A model generated the notes under the pieces. That model was not told the origin of the DNA, searched no databases, and saw only the letters and a program-made list of their open reading frames with translations. From NCBI RefSeq assembly GCF_902459685.1, contig NZ_CABPSF010000001.1, forward strand, positions 1,240,001-1,304,000: a stretch of DNA of 64,000 nucleotides, given 5' to 3'. Positions 26,672 through 35,738 of the stretch are shown here, in pieces (position 1 is the first letter of the stretch; the number at the start of each line of letters is the position of its first letter). This DNA comes from Pandoraea iniqua (GTDB lineage: Bacteria > Pseudomonadota > Gammaproteobacteria > Burkholderiales > Burkholderiaceae). Made by a program: the position numbers and the translations under genes.

Positions 26672-27322
26672 ATGGCAGTTTCTCAGGAAGTCGGGCAGCG
26701 ATTGCGCGACAGGATTTACGACGCGATCCGAGATCTCGTCGAACGCGGCAAGCTGCAACCCGGTCAACGGTTGACAGAAACGCATCTCGCCGCGCGGTTT
26801 GGCGTTTCCAGAACGCCCGTGCGTGAGGCGTTGTTTCAGTTGGCGCGCGAGGGGCTGCTGGAGCCATTGGAGCGCGGTTACGGGTTCAGCGAAATGCCGA
26901 TGCCGGCGTTACTGGCCCGATTGGACGTCAAGTCGATTCTCGACCCTGTGGTCGTCGTCAACGTTGTTGAATCTGCATCCAGCAAAGAGATTGCGCAAGT
27001 TTCCACGCTCGCGGACGAGGCGCGACGCCTGCTCCTCTGCGAACCCTCGTCATTCGTTTCCGCGAGTGCGGTTCACGGACTCCAGAAACATCTCGCCACC
27101 GTTTGCACGAACCAAGTACTAGCACGCTGCTTCAGTGCCGCAGAGGATGATTTTCTTGCCGCCCGCCCACTGCTGCTGCGAACCGAAAGAAACCGCTTGA
27201 TGACGGCGGATTATCTGGAAGCCTTGGTTCAACATCTGACCACTCGGGACGCGGCGTTAGCCGAGGCGCAAACGCGCACCCATATCGCCAGCCTTGCGGA
27301 CTCGTGCCGCATGCAACTCTGA
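26672..27322 (+). CDS. GntR-family regulator (1)
   Basis: A 216-residue regulator. N-terminal winged helix (about 8-72) has LQPGQRLTETHLAARFGVSR and TPVREALFQLAREG, diagnostic of GntR. The C-terminal domain (about 85-210) is helical and FCD-like but with few of the usual metal-binding His. GGCGGC precedes the ATG weakly. It is convergent with the second GntR gene (27349-28053), 26 bp apart. Likely one of the regulators reading the shared TGYATACA sites. Confidence 0.88.
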   Translation: MAVSQEVGQRLRDRIYDAIRDLVERGKLQPGQRLTETHLAARFGVSRTPVREALFQLAREGLLEPLERGYGFSEMPMPALLARLDVKSILDPVVVVNVVESASSKEIAQVSTLADEARRLLLCEPSSFVSASAVHGLQKHLATVCTNQVLARCFSAAEDDFLAARPLLLRTERNRLMTADYLEALVQHLTTRDAALAEAQTRTHIASLADSCRMQL

Positions 27323-27348
27323 GAGGGCAACGCAGGGGGGAGGGCGCG

Positions 27349-28053
27349 CTACGAACGCTTCGGCAACGCGGTCCTCGCGCTGCGCTTTCGAGCCGCGCGT
27401 TCAGCGGGCTTCGCCAGTGTCGTTATCAGCATCTCAACGTACTCTTTCGCGATCTTCCCCGCGCCTTTCACGTCGCGCGAACGAATGGCGGCGAGCAACA
27501 ACCCATCGCGATGCACTGAAATAGCGCGATTCCCTTCGTCTTTGTAATGTTCGTTGCGCACCAGCAGGAACTGGTCTTCCAGCACCGCACAAACGCGCGT
27601 CAGCGCCGTGTTGTGGCTCATTTCGAGGAGGACGGTGCGAAACTCGTGTGCCGCCGAGACAAACGCCGAATACTTCGACGACGCCTCGGCCTTCTTCATC
27701 TTTTCATAAGCACCAGCGAGCACTTCGATCTGCTCATCGGACCCGTACTTTGCCGCGTGTTCAGCGAGCGGCGGATCGAGCAGGAGCCGGACCTCCATGC
27801 GCTGAAGGAAATCGCGTGGCGTATCCGTCATCAGCGAATACCCGCGATCGGTGCGCACCACAAGGCCTTCACGCGCCAGTTGGAAGAGTGCCTCGCGAAT
27901 CGGCGTGCGCGAGACCCCATACCGCTCGGCCAATTCCAACTCAACGAGCCGCGACCCGGCCGGAATGGCGCCCCCGTGCAGATCCTCCCGGAGCAACTGG
28001 TAAACCTGATCGCGTAACCGATCGCTCTGTACGACTCTGCGGGTGGCGCTCAT
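27349..28053 (-). CDS. GntR-family regulator (2)
   Basis: The ATG at 28053 gives 234 residues starting MSATRRVVQSDRLRDQVYQ; the frame extends 29 codons further without homology. Winged helix about 12-80 (VELELAERYGVSRTPIREAL), then a helical FCD-like effector domain (about 95-215) and a basic tail (AARKRSARTALPKRS). It is transcribed divergently from the carbazole-dioxygenase-like gene, and the intergenic region contains a TGCATACA site, so it is the best candidate for the island's repressor. The effector is probably the substrate or an early intermediate. Confidence 0.88.
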   Translation of the reverse strand: MSATRRVVQSDRLRDQVYQLLREDLHGGAIPAGSRLVELELAERYGVSRTPIREALFQLAREGLVVRTDRGYSLMTDTPRDFLQRMEVRLLLDPPLAEHAAKYGSDEQIEVLAGAYEKMKKAEASSKYSAFVSAAHEFRTVLLEMSHNTALTRVCAVLEDQFLLVRNEHYKDEGNRAISVHRDGLLLAAIRSRDVKGAGKIAKEYVEMLITTLAKPAERAARKRSARTALPKRS

Positions 28054-28273
28054 GACGTTGAAGTTTTGGTTGGTTAGCCGCGATTCTACGACGAAACGAG
28101 TGAGATTTCGGTAGGAAACGCGGGATTCCGTGACATCCACTCAACACATTCGCAAGGCTCATGCATGAGTGAATTTCAAATCGTTTGTTGCGCGTAGAAC
28201 GGCGCCCTAGGATGGCAATCACGTCGAGTTGCGGCGTTTAAGCCGTCCGCACGCAACCGTGATTCCAGTCGTC

Positions 28274-28285
28274 ATTGCATACAGT
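28274..28285. promoter_or_regulatory. Predicted GntR operator between GntR(2) and ring oxygenase
   Basis: ATTGCATACAGT, 31 bp upstream of the oxygenase ATG, in the divergent intergenic region; shares TGCATACA with three other sites. Confidence 0.5.
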
Positions 28286-28315
28286 ACGCAAACAAATAAA
28301 TTGGAGACGCCCCCA

Positions 28316-29476
28316 ATGAGTGAACAGGCACATTTCGTAGACGAGAGTTTGTTGAACAAAGTCCCGCGCTGGCGCAATTACCTTGCGGCCAAGCTGGGTT
28401 TCCGGAACCACTGGTATCCGGTGAAGCTGTCCAGCGACGTCCTCGAAGGGAAGGTATCGCAGGCGACGGTATGTGGCGAGGAGATCCTGCTGAAGCGCGT
28501 GGACGGGGAAGTGAAGGCGATCCGCGACCGGTGCCTGCACCGCGGCGTGAAGTTCTCCGAGAAGGTGGAGTGCTATACGCCCGACACCATCACGTGCTGG
28601 TATCACGGCTTCACCTACAAGTGGAACGACGGCAAGCTGTGCGACATTCTGGCCTCGCCGGACAGCAAGGCCATCGGCCGGCGCAGCGTGAAGAGCTATC
28701 CGGTGCAGGAAGCCAAGGGCCTGATCTTCGTGTTTGTGGGCGACGAAGGGTTTGAAGCACCTCCGCTCGCGGAAGATGTGCCGCCGACGTTCCTTGACGA
28801 CGATTTGCAACTGCACTGCGCGATCTATGACGTCGAGTCGAACTGGCGCGTCGGCTGCGAAAACGGCTTCGACGGCTTGCACGTCTACATTCACCGCGCC
28901 TCGGAACTCGTGCCGGACACCCAGCGATCGTTGCCCATCGGGCACCTGGCGAAGTCGGGCGACGTGCTGGTGCACGAGGACGACGGAGCACCGAAAGGCG
29001 TCTACGACGCATTTGCCAACCATACGAGCATTTGGGAAGGCAAGGTCGATGGTCAGGTGGTCGTCACCGGCACCAAGCGCGTGTCGGAGAAGCCGACCCG
29101 AACCACGGCCGCGTCGCTCTGGATGCCGTGCGGGCTGCGCGTCGACGACTTCCCGGATCAGGACATCACGCAGTTCGAGTTCTACGTACCCGTGACGGAA
29201 ACGAAGCACCTCTACGTGATGCTCGTCGGCAAACGCGTTTCGACGGAAGAAGAAAGCGCGCACTTCAATCACGAGTTCTGGAATCGCTGGAAGCCCATCG
29301 GCTTCGAGAATTTCAACGCGCAGGATATTCAGGCGCGACTCGCACTGCAAACCTTCTACAAGCGCGATTCGGCGTGGCTCGACGAGATGCTGATCGAAGG
29401 CGACTCGCCGCTCATCAAGTGGCGCGAGCTGTGTCATCGCCATGCGCGCGGCATTCAGAAGCCGGAGCACATGTGA
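28316..29476 (+). CDS. Rieske ring-hydroxylating oxygenase, CarAa-like terminal oxygenase
   Basis: A 386-residue protein, GGAG before ATG 28316. The Rieske centre is Cys73-x-His75 and Cys94-x2-His97. The mononuclear iron site is His189 and His193 in ENGFDGLHVYIH, with Asp337 (NAQDIQAR) as likely third ligand. Overall sequence matches the carbazole 1,9a-dioxygenase oxygenase CarAa (384 aa) in length and in blocks such as AKLGFRNHWYPV, DRCLHRGV and TITCWYH, as I recall that family. It would put two oxygens on an aromatic or heteroaromatic ring, fed by the nearby ferredoxin and reductase. Actual substrate unknown. Confidence 0.87.
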   Translation: MSEQAHFVDESLLNKVPRWRNYLAAKLGFRNHWYPVKLSSDVLEGKVSQATVCGEEILLKRVDGEVKAIRDRCLHRGVKFSEKVECYTPDTITCWYHGFTYKWNDGKLCDILASPDSKAIGRRSVKSYPVQEAKGLIFVFVGDEGFEAPPLAEDVPPTFLDDDLQLHCAIYDVESNWRVGCENGFDGLHVYIHRASELVPDTQRSLPIGHLAKSGDVLVHEDDGAPKGVYDAFANHTSIWEGKVDGQVVVTGTKRVSEKPTRTTAASLWMPCGLRVDDFPDQDITQFEFYVPVTETKHLYVMLVGKRVSTEEESAHFNHEFWNRWKPIGFENFNAQDIQARLALQTFYKRDSAWLDEMLIEGDSPLIKWRELCHRHARGIQKPEHM

Positions 29477-29507
29477 GCGGTCAACGCTCAATGGCGTGAG
29501 GTGAGCA

Positions 29508-30779
29508 ATGAAAAACACACATGAGAATGAGCCGATGGTGATCATCGGCGCGGGCATCGCAGCCGTCTATGCCGCCGAAAGCGCGCGAAAGGCGGGCTTT
29601 GACGGCCGAATCATCATCTGCGGCGACGAGCGCGAAGCGCCTTACGACCGTCCTCCGCTTTCCAAGAAGGTGCTTCAGGAGGCGGAAGAGGCGGCCCACA
29701 TTTCGCTGCGGGACAACGCGTTCTACGACGCGCACGACATCGATCTGCGCTTAGGCAACGCGGCGCAGCGTATCGACCGGGAGGCGCGTCAGGTCGAGTT
29801 CTCCGACGGCACGTCGCTTGGATACGGGACGCTGGTGCTGGCAACCGGTTCGTCGCTGCGCACGCTTGCGCTGCTTCATCCGGGCATGCCGCACGTGTTT
29901 TACCTGCGCCGTATTTCCGACGCTATCGCGCTGCGAGAAGCGCTGCCGACGATCCGCAATCTCGTGGTGGTGGGCGCAGGCGTCATCGGCCTAGAAGTGG
30001 CTTCCGTGGCCAACGGCATGGGAATCGATGTGACGGTACTGGAAGCAGGGGACCGTCCGATGGCACGAGCGACTTGCGCCGAGGTTTGCGAGTTCGTCGT
30101 GAAGCAGCACGAACAACGAGGCGTTCGCATTCGCACCGGCGTATCCATCCGCGAGGTCACCGACCGCTCGTCCGGCTATCAGCTCGCACTCTCTGACGGC
30201 GAATCGCTCGACGCCGATGCAGTGGTGGTCGGCATCGGCGTGGTGCCGAACGTCGACCTTGCCGAAGCCGCTGGCCTCGAGACGTGTGCGTTAGGGATCT
30301 GCGTCGACGGGCATGGGCGAACGTCCGACGCGCACATCTACGCCGCCGGGGAAGTCGCGTTTCACTTCAACGCGCGGGTAGGGCGGGCGGAGCGTCAGGA
30401 GAACTGGCATCACGCCGTCGCCCACGGGGAGCATGTCGGGCGGGCCATCGTATGCAGTGGGCCTGACTACGAGGAAATCAGCGGCTACTGGTCAGATCAG
30501 TACGACTTCAGCCTCCAGTCCTTCGGGGTTCCCATCGGCGAGCAGAACGTCGTGCGCGGCAGTACCGACATCGGGGCGTTCGTCGTCTTCCACTTGCAGG
30601 CGGGCGTGGTCGTCGGCGTCAGCGCCGTGGGCGTGCCTCGCGAAATGCGGGCGGGCAAAGCGCTCGTGAGGTCGGCTGCCAAGGTCCCCGTTTCCGTGCT
30701 CCGGGATGCCAGCGTCGACTTGGCAAAGTGGCGGGAAGCGCGGCCCTCCGACGCCGAGTCCGCGTCTGAGTCCGCATAG
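29508..30779 (+). CDS. FAD-dependent ferredoxin reductase
   Basis: A 423-residue two-dinucleotide-binding flavoprotein. FAD motif VIIGAGIAAVYAAESARKAG (11-30) and NAD motif VVVGAGVIGLEVA (about 154-166); a third motif reads IYAAGEVAFHF where most relatives have AAGDVA. C-terminal domain from about 325 matches the rubredoxin/ferredoxin reductase type. It would pass electrons from NADH to the Rieske ferredoxin at 31748. Starts 31 bp after the oxygenase stop and 8 bp before the next gene, clearly one operon. Confidence 0.9.
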   Translation: MKNTHENEPMVIIGAGIAAVYAAESARKAGFDGRIIICGDEREAPYDRPPLSKKVLQEAEEAAHISLRDNAFYDAHDIDLRLGNAAQRIDREARQVEFSDGTSLGYGTLVLATGSSLRTLALLHPGMPHVFYLRRISDAIALREALPTIRNLVVVGAGVIGLEVASVANGMGIDVTVLEAGDRPMARATCAEVCEFVVKQHEQRGVRIRTGVSIREVTDRSSGYQLALSDGESLDADAVVVGIGVVPNVDLAEAAGLETCALGICVDGHGRTSDAHIYAAGEVAFHFNARVGRAERQENWHHAVAHGEHVGRAIVCSGPDYEEISGYWSDQYDFSLQSFGVPIGEQNVVRGSTDIGAFVVFHLQAGVVVGVSAVGVPREMRAGKALVRSAAKVPVSVLRDASVDLAKWREARPSDAESASESA

Positions 30780-30787
30780 GAGGCCGC

Positions 30788-31729
30788 ATGCGAATCCTGT
30801 TTGCAATGACGGACAAGGACACAGGGCCATGGATCGATGCGCTGCGAAGCGCCATGCCGGGAGCCGTCGTGCGGGAGTGGAACGTCGCCGACGTGGCCCC
30901 TGCCGATTACGCGCTGGTCTGGAAGTCCGATCCTGAAGTCCTGCGCCATCGCCCTGAACTAAAAGCCATCTTCAACGTGGGGGCGGGCGTCGACTGGATT
31001 TTCAGCGCCGTCGCGAAAGACCCGGCGGTGGTGACAGGCGATGTGCCCATCTATCGGATTGAAGACGCTGGCATGGCATCGCAGATGGTCGAGTACGGCA
31101 CGTACGCGACGTTGCGAAGCTTCCGACGTTTCGATGCGTATGAGCGGCAGCAGCGCGACGGTGTCTGGCAGCCGCTCGCCGTACCTGCGGCGGGGGAGTT
31201 CATCGTCGGCGTGCTCGGTTTGGGCAGCCTCGGTGCCGCCGTCGCCAGCCGGCTGGCGTCGTTTGACTTCGATGTCCGAGGCTACAGCCGGTCGCCGAAA
31301 CGAGTGGACGGGGTGCAGTGCTTCAGCGGCGAAAGCGAATGGGCGTCGTTCGTGGACGGCGCGCATGTCCTGATCAATCTCCTGCCCAATACGCCGGAGA
31401 CCCGTGGGGTGTTGAACGCCCAGACATTTCTGCGACTGGCTCAAGGCGCGCATGTTGTGAACTTAGCGCGCGGCGAGCATCTGGTCGAAAAGGATCTGTT
31501 GCAGGCCATCGAACAGGGACAACTCTCCGGCGCAACGCTCGACGTATTCATGCACGAGCCGCTCCCGACAAACCATCCGTTTTGGACGGAACCCCGCATC
31601 TGCATCACGCCACATATCTCGGCGCAAACGCGGCTGGGGGAAAGCGTCGAACAGCTCGTGCGCAAGATTGGCGAGATCGAACACGGCCGCACGCCCACCG
31701 GTCGGGTGGATGTATTTCGCGGCTATTGA
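30788..31729 (+). CDS. D-2-hydroxyacid dehydrogenase (GhrA-like)
   Basis: A 313-residue NAD(P)-dependent dehydrogenase, GGAGG before the ATG. Nucleotide fold GVLGLGSLGAAVASRL (about 138-153); catalytic Arg in NLARGEH, a C-terminal His in ITPHISAQT. GhrA enzymes reduce glyoxylate and hydroxypyruvate. Embedded between reductase and ferredoxin genes it is unexpected and may act on a keto- or hydroxyacid from the ring pathway. It is translationally close to both neighbours. Confidence 0.88.
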   Translation: MRILFAMTDKDTGPWIDALRSAMPGAVVREWNVADVAPADYALVWKSDPEVLRHRPELKAIFNVGAGVDWIFSAVAKDPAVVTGDVPIYRIEDAGMASQMVEYGTYATLRSFRRFDAYERQQRDGVWQPLAVPAAGEFIVGVLGLGSLGAAVASRLASFDFDVRGYSRSPKRVDGVQCFSGESEWASFVDGAHVLINLLPNTPETRGVLNAQTFLRLAQGAHVVNLARGEHLVEKDLLQAIEQGQLSGATLDVFMHEPLPTNHPFWTEPRICITPHISAQTRLGESVEQLVRKIGEIEHGRTPTGRVDVFRGY

Positions 31730-31747
31730 ACGGAAAAGACAAGTCTT

Positions 31748-32065
31748 ATGGAAAAGAAGGTTTTCTTGTGTCGCAAGGCGGATGTGCCGAGCGAGAGCGT
31801 GATTCAGGTCTGCCCGAAAGAGGTCGAGGACGGGCTCGCGGTGTATCACGTCGAAGGGAAGTTCTACGCGACGGAGGATCTCTGCACGCATGGCATGGTC
31901 GCGTTGTCGGGTGGCGATCTGCAAGGCACCACCATTTTTTGCCCGCTCCATGGCGGGGCATTCGATATCTGCTCGGGCGACGCGCTCGAGAAGCCGTGCA
32001 CCGTGCCACTCAAAACCTACCGCGTCATTGAAGAAGGCGACGCGCTGTTCGGGCTCATCGACTGA
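31748..32065 (+). CDS. Rieske-type [2Fe-2S] ferredoxin
   Basis: A 105-residue electron carrier with a single Rieske cluster: Cys46-x-His48 (LCTHG) and Cys65-x2-His68 (CPLHGG). This is the NirD/naphthalene-dioxygenase ferredoxin group, as is CarAc. It would shuttle electrons from the reductase at 29508 to one or both oxygenases. No other ferredoxin is encoded here, so the two oxygenases may share it. Confidence 0.93.
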   Translation: MEKKVFLCRKADVPSESVIQVCPKEVEDGLAVYHVEGKFYATEDLCTHGMVALSGGDLQGTTIFCPLHGGAFDICSGDALEKPCTVPLKTYRVIEEGDALFGLID

Positions 32066-32131
32066 CCTTGCCCATTGCCCCTTGCTGCGCGTCAGGCGGC
32101 AAGCATCGGTTCAATTTCTGAGGGAAAACTT

Positions 32132-33409
32132 ATGTTCAGTAAGGAAGACAACGAGCGACTGTGTCGAGTAGGCCCCGACACGCCGATGGGCAAGACATTC
32201 CGAAGCATGTGGATGCCATTCCTGATGCCAGAAGAACTGCCCGGGCCGGATTGTCCGCCCATTCGTGTTCGTCTGCTGGGGGAGGACCTCGTCGCGTTTC
32301 GCGATACCAACGGCAAGATCGGCCTGCTCGATCGCTATTGCCCGCATCGTCGTGTGGACCTCTTCTTCGGGCGCAACGAGGAGTGTGGTCTGCGCTGCGT
32401 GTATCACGGCTGGAAGTTCGATGTGTCCGGCACGATCGTCGACATGCCGGCGGAGCCGGAGAACACGCGCATGAAGGCCGATACGCGGATCAAGAGCTAT
32501 CCGGTTATCGAGTGGGGCGGCGTCATCTGGGCGTATATGGGTGACCCCGCACACATGCCGGAACGGCCTCCCGAACTCGAATGGGGACTGGTGCCGCCCG
32601 ATTTTCGGTTCATCACCAAGCGCTTGCAGCGCACGAATTACGCGCAAGGTGTGGAAGGGGGCATCGACTCCAGCCACGTCGGCATTCTCCACAGCCACCT
32701 CGACGCGGAACATCCCGAACGGCCGTTTCGCCAGCGGCAGGTGTCGCCCAACTTGGCGATTCCTTATCTGGCATCGGACACCGCGCCGAAGTTCTTTGTC
32801 CGCCCGACCGACTACGGCATGGCCATCGGCGCGCGGCGCAACGCGAGCGATACGTCGTACTACTGGCGTGTAACGCAGTTTCTCGCGCCGTTCTACACGA
32901 TGATCGCGCCGATCAAAGAAGGGCGCGCGTATATGGGGCACGCGTGGACGCCTATCGACGACGAGAATTGCTGGGTGTTCACCATGACGTGGAATAGCGA
33001 TCGCCCGCTGAGTCAGGAGGAACTGGACCACGGTGCCGTGCATTCGGATGTGATGAACGACGGCACGTATCGCCCCTTGGTGACGGCGGAAACCGACTAC
33101 GGAATCGACCGCCTGCGTCAGCGCCTGCACAGCTCGACGGGCATCGAGGGCATCGGTATGCAGGACACCGCCGTGCAGGAAAGCATGGGCGCGATCGTTG
33201 ATCGCTCGCGCGAGAATCTGGGTTCAGGCGACGCGGCTATCGTCGGATTCCGCAAGGCATTGCTGAAGTTGGCGACGCAGTGGGAAGCAGGCGGCGTGCT
33301 CGACGTAGCACACCACCCCGAGTGGTACCGCGTTCGATCCACGGCCGCCATTCTCGAACACGGCGTCGATTTTCAGGCGGGCACCTCGGCCGCCACGACC
33401 GTGTCCTGA
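32132..33409 (+). CDS. Rieske oxygenase large subunit, phthalate-dioxygenase type
   Basis: A 425-residue protein (GAGGGA before ATG 32132). Rieske ligands Cys70-x-His72 (YCPHRRVD) and Cys89-x2-His92 (CVYHGWKF). The iron site is in the block NYAQGVEGGIDSSHVGILHS, with Asp179, His182 and His187. It belongs to the PDR-dependent phthalate 4,5-dioxygenase/vanillate demethylase-like group, different from the CarAa-like enzyme. A demethylase, decarboxylating or ring-dihydroxylating role are all possible. Its 3' end overlaps the convergent LysR gene by 37 bp. Confidence 0.88.
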   Translation: MFSKEDNERLCRVGPDTPMGKTFRSMWMPFLMPEELPGPDCPPIRVRLLGEDLVAFRDTNGKIGLLDRYCPHRRVDLFFGRNEECGLRCVYHGWKFDVSGTIVDMPAEPENTRMKADTRIKSYPVIEWGGVIWAYMGDPAHMPERPPELEWGLVPPDFRFITKRLQRTNYAQGVEGGIDSSHVGILHSHLDAEHPERPFRQRQVSPNLAIPYLASDTAPKFFVRPTDYGMAIGARRNASDTSYYWRVTQFLAPFYTMIAPIKEGRAYMGHAWTPIDDENCWVFTMTWNSDRPLSQEELDHGAVHSDVMNDGTYRPLVTAETDYGIDRLRQRLHSSTGIEGIGMQDTAVQESMGAIVDRSRENLGSGDAAIVGFRKALLKLATQWEAGGVLDVAHHPEWYRVRSTAAILEHGVDFQAGTSAATTVS

Positions 33410-34389
33410 TCCCTCTCGTCCACCTCTCCCAACTCGTTCATCTGGCAACGCAAGCGACTGGCTTCCTGTGCAAGCCAGTCGCGCAGCACTCGCACGGCGC
33501 CATCTTCCTGCGCGCCTTCGCGCATCAACAAGTGATACGCCCCCGCGCTGGACACCTCGCCCAGCGGCGGCACCACCAGCTCGTCGCGTCCCTCGTAGTT
33601 CTCGAGCACGGCCTTCGGCACCAGTGCCACGCCCTTGCCGTCCTTCACCGCCTGTAGCGTGATGATGAAGTGCCCGAAATCGAGCGGATTGGCGTCATCG
33701 GGGACACGCAGTCCCTGCAGGGCCAACCAGTCCGGCCACGCGTGCCGGCGGCTCGCCGTATTGATCAGACGGTACTGAAGCAGGTCGGCAGGTTCGTTGA
33801 TGGGGCCGACGGCGTCCATGAGATGGGCGGATACCACGGGCACCAGAATGTCCGGGAACAGCGGCTCGACATAGACGTCCTTCCAGTTCTCCGTCATATC
33901 CAGATCGATGCGAGGCGCGCGCCGGTCGTAGCGCTGCCCGGGGACCTTGCCAACGCGGATGGCCACATCCACCTTCTCACTGTGCAGATTCACCGGGTCG
34001 ATCGACGAGATCAGCCGGACTTCGATATCCCGGTGCGCTTCGGTGAATTGCGCGAGCCTTGGCATCAGCCAGCAGGTGGCGAGCGTCGGCAGCACATCGA
34101 GCGTGACGATGCGATGGGGGTCTCGCACGGCACGATGGGTCGCCATCGAGATGATGTCGAGCGCCTGTCGAATCGATCGGAAGTACTCCACCCCGGCGGG
34201 TGTCATCTCGATCTTTCGCGTCAGCCGGACAAACAGCTTTTGCCCGAGAAAACTCTCGAGAAGCCGAATCTGCCGGGAGATAGCCCCCTGCGTCAGATGA
34301 AGCTCTTCTCCGGCTTTGGTGAAGGACAGGTGCCGTGTCGACGCTTCAAAGGCGCGCAGGGCCAACAGGGGGGGAAGGCGATAGCTCAT
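33373..34389 (-). CDS. LysR-family regulator (GcvA-like)
   Basis: A 338-residue LysR regulator starting at ATG 34389 (MSYRLPPLLALRAFEAS). N-terminal HTH (about 8-65, TKAGEELHLTQGAISRQIR), substrate-binding domain to about 300, with a 35-residue acidic/Ala tail. It is close to GcvA by the N-terminus. It faces the extradiol dioxygenase operon divergently across about 270 bp and overlaps the oxygenase stop on the other side by 37 bp. It probably activates one of the flanking operons; LysR half-sites (T-N11-A) were not resolved. Confidence 0.9.
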   Translation of the reverse strand: MSYRLPPLLALRAFEASTRHLSFTKAGEELHLTQGAISRQIRLLESFLGQKLFVRLTRKIEMTPAGVEYFRSIRQALDIISMATHRAVRDPHRIVTLDVLPTLATCWLMPRLAQFTEAHRDIEVRLISSIDPVNLHSEKVDVAIRVGKVPGQRYDRRAPRIDLDMTENWKDVYVEPLFPDILVPVVSAHLMDAVGPINEPADLLQYRLINTASRRHAWPDWLALQGLRVPDDANPLDFGHFIITLQAVKDGKGVALVPKAVLENYEGRDELVVPPLGEVSSAGAYHLLMREGAQEDGAVRVLRDWLAQEASRLRCQMNELGEVDERDQDTVVAAEVPA

Positions 34390-34614
34390 ATGACGTACCA
34401 AGTTCGATGGACTTGTGGGGGGCTCCAGCGTCGACGCTTATCGATGACGCATTCCGAAATGCACACGACCGACGCAGAAAAAATCGTTTGTTGACGGCAG
34501 CGGTGAACTCCTACCATCCAGACTCGTAACTGACAGGGCTCGAAGGTCGGAAATTTCAATAATTTGCGATTTCCGTGACATTGAGTCTTTATTTATCAGG
34601 CGCTTACGGATTCC

Positions 34615-34626
34615 ACTGTATACAGT
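34615..34626. promoter_or_regulatory. Predicted GntR operator upstream of the extradiol operon
   Basis: ACTGTATACAGT, a perfect 12-bp palindrome 32 bp upstream of the dioxygenase start; best copy of the shared motif. Confidence 0.55.
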
Positions 34627-34657
34627 ACTCAATGGATTCGATACTAGAGAAAACGCT

Positions 34658-35644
34658 ATGGCAAAAATTGTGATGGGCATCGGTTCCTCCCATAGTCCGA
34701 CCCTTTTGATGAAGCCATCCGCTTGGTTGGCCCGCGCCGCGACTGACGATCAGAACTTCTTTGTGCTGCACGATCACTCCGGCGCCCGGGTGAGCTATGG
34801 CGAGTTGCTTGAAAAGGCCGACCCGGCAATCCTCGACGAGATCACGCCCGCCAAACTCGAGCAGCGTCACCAGCAGAATCAGGCGGCAGTGGCGCGTCTT
34901 GCCGAGACACTCAACGAGGTGAACCCGGACATCGTGGTCATCATTGGCGACGACCATAAGGAAGTGTTTCACGACGACAACATGCCGGCGCTTTCGGTGT
35001 ATTGGGGCGAGACCATTCCCTATCGCCCGGCGGGGATCATGAAGTGGAAGTACGACCCCGATCTCGATCAGCAGCTCTGGTATCCGCAGGAACCCAAGGA
35101 CTATCCCGTCGCGTCGCAATACGCCGAGCGCCTGATTCGCGGAATGATGGATGACGGCTTTGACGTCGCGCAGTCCAAGTACTTCAAAGAACAGCAGGCG
35201 ATGAGCCACTCCTTCGGCTACGTCTATTACAAGCTGATGACCGACAAGATCTACCCGTCGATTCCGGTCAGCATCAACACCTACTACCCGCCCAACAACG
35301 TGTCGCCGCTGCGGGCTTATCGCATCGGACAATCGATCCGCCGCCAGATCGAGTCGTGGAGCGAAGACCTTCGCGTCGTGGTCATGTCGACGGGCGGGCT
35401 CAGCCACTTTGTGGTCGACGAAGCGTTCGACCGGCAGTTCCTCGAGCGGCTCGCCGCCGGCGGTCCTGACGTGCATGCGCAACTGCCGCTGGAAAAGCTG
35501 CAATCGGGGAATTCCGAGTTCCGTTGCTGGTCGGCGCTGGCCGGCGCGGTCGACGGCATGAAGATGGATCTGGTCGACTACATCCCGTGCTATCGCAGCC
35601 CCGCCGGCACCGGATGCGCAATGGCATTTGCGACTTGGTCGTAA
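34658..35644 (+). CDS. Extradiol ring-cleavage dioxygenase, LigB type (1)
   Basis: A 328-residue class III extradiol dioxygenase catalytic subunit. Metal ligands His12 (SSHSPTL) and His100 (GDDHKEV) are visible, with a conserved His in GGLSHFVVDEAF (about 247-258). Such enzymes need Fe(II) and open catecholic rings beside the two hydroxyls. It is longer than LigB-only proteins and lacks an adjacent LigA subunit, like single-chain members. It heads an operon containing an aspartate-dehydrogenase-like protein and a LigA/LigB pair. Confidence 0.88.
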   Translation: MAKIVMGIGSSHSPTLLMKPSAWLARAATDDQNFFVLHDHSGARVSYGELLEKADPAILDEITPAKLEQRHQQNQAAVARLAETLNEVNPDIVVIIGDDHKEVFHDDNMPALSVYWGETIPYRPAGIMKWKYDPDLDQQLWYPQEPKDYPVASQYAERLIRGMMDDGFDVAQSKYFKEQQAMSHSFGYVYYKLMTDKIYPSIPVSINTYYPPNNVSPLRAYRIGQSIRRQIESWSEDLRVVVMSTGGLSHFVVDEAFDRQFLERLAAGGPDVHAQLPLEKLQSGNSEFRCWSALAGAVDGMKMDLVDYIPCYRSPAGTGCAMAFATWS

Positions 35645-35738
35645 AGCAAAGCTTCTGGTTCGGGCGGCGGCAATGAAATGAAGCCATGGCCGCTGCCCGT
35701 GATAACGCCGGTGAATTCGAGGATTAGGAAAAGTAGAT

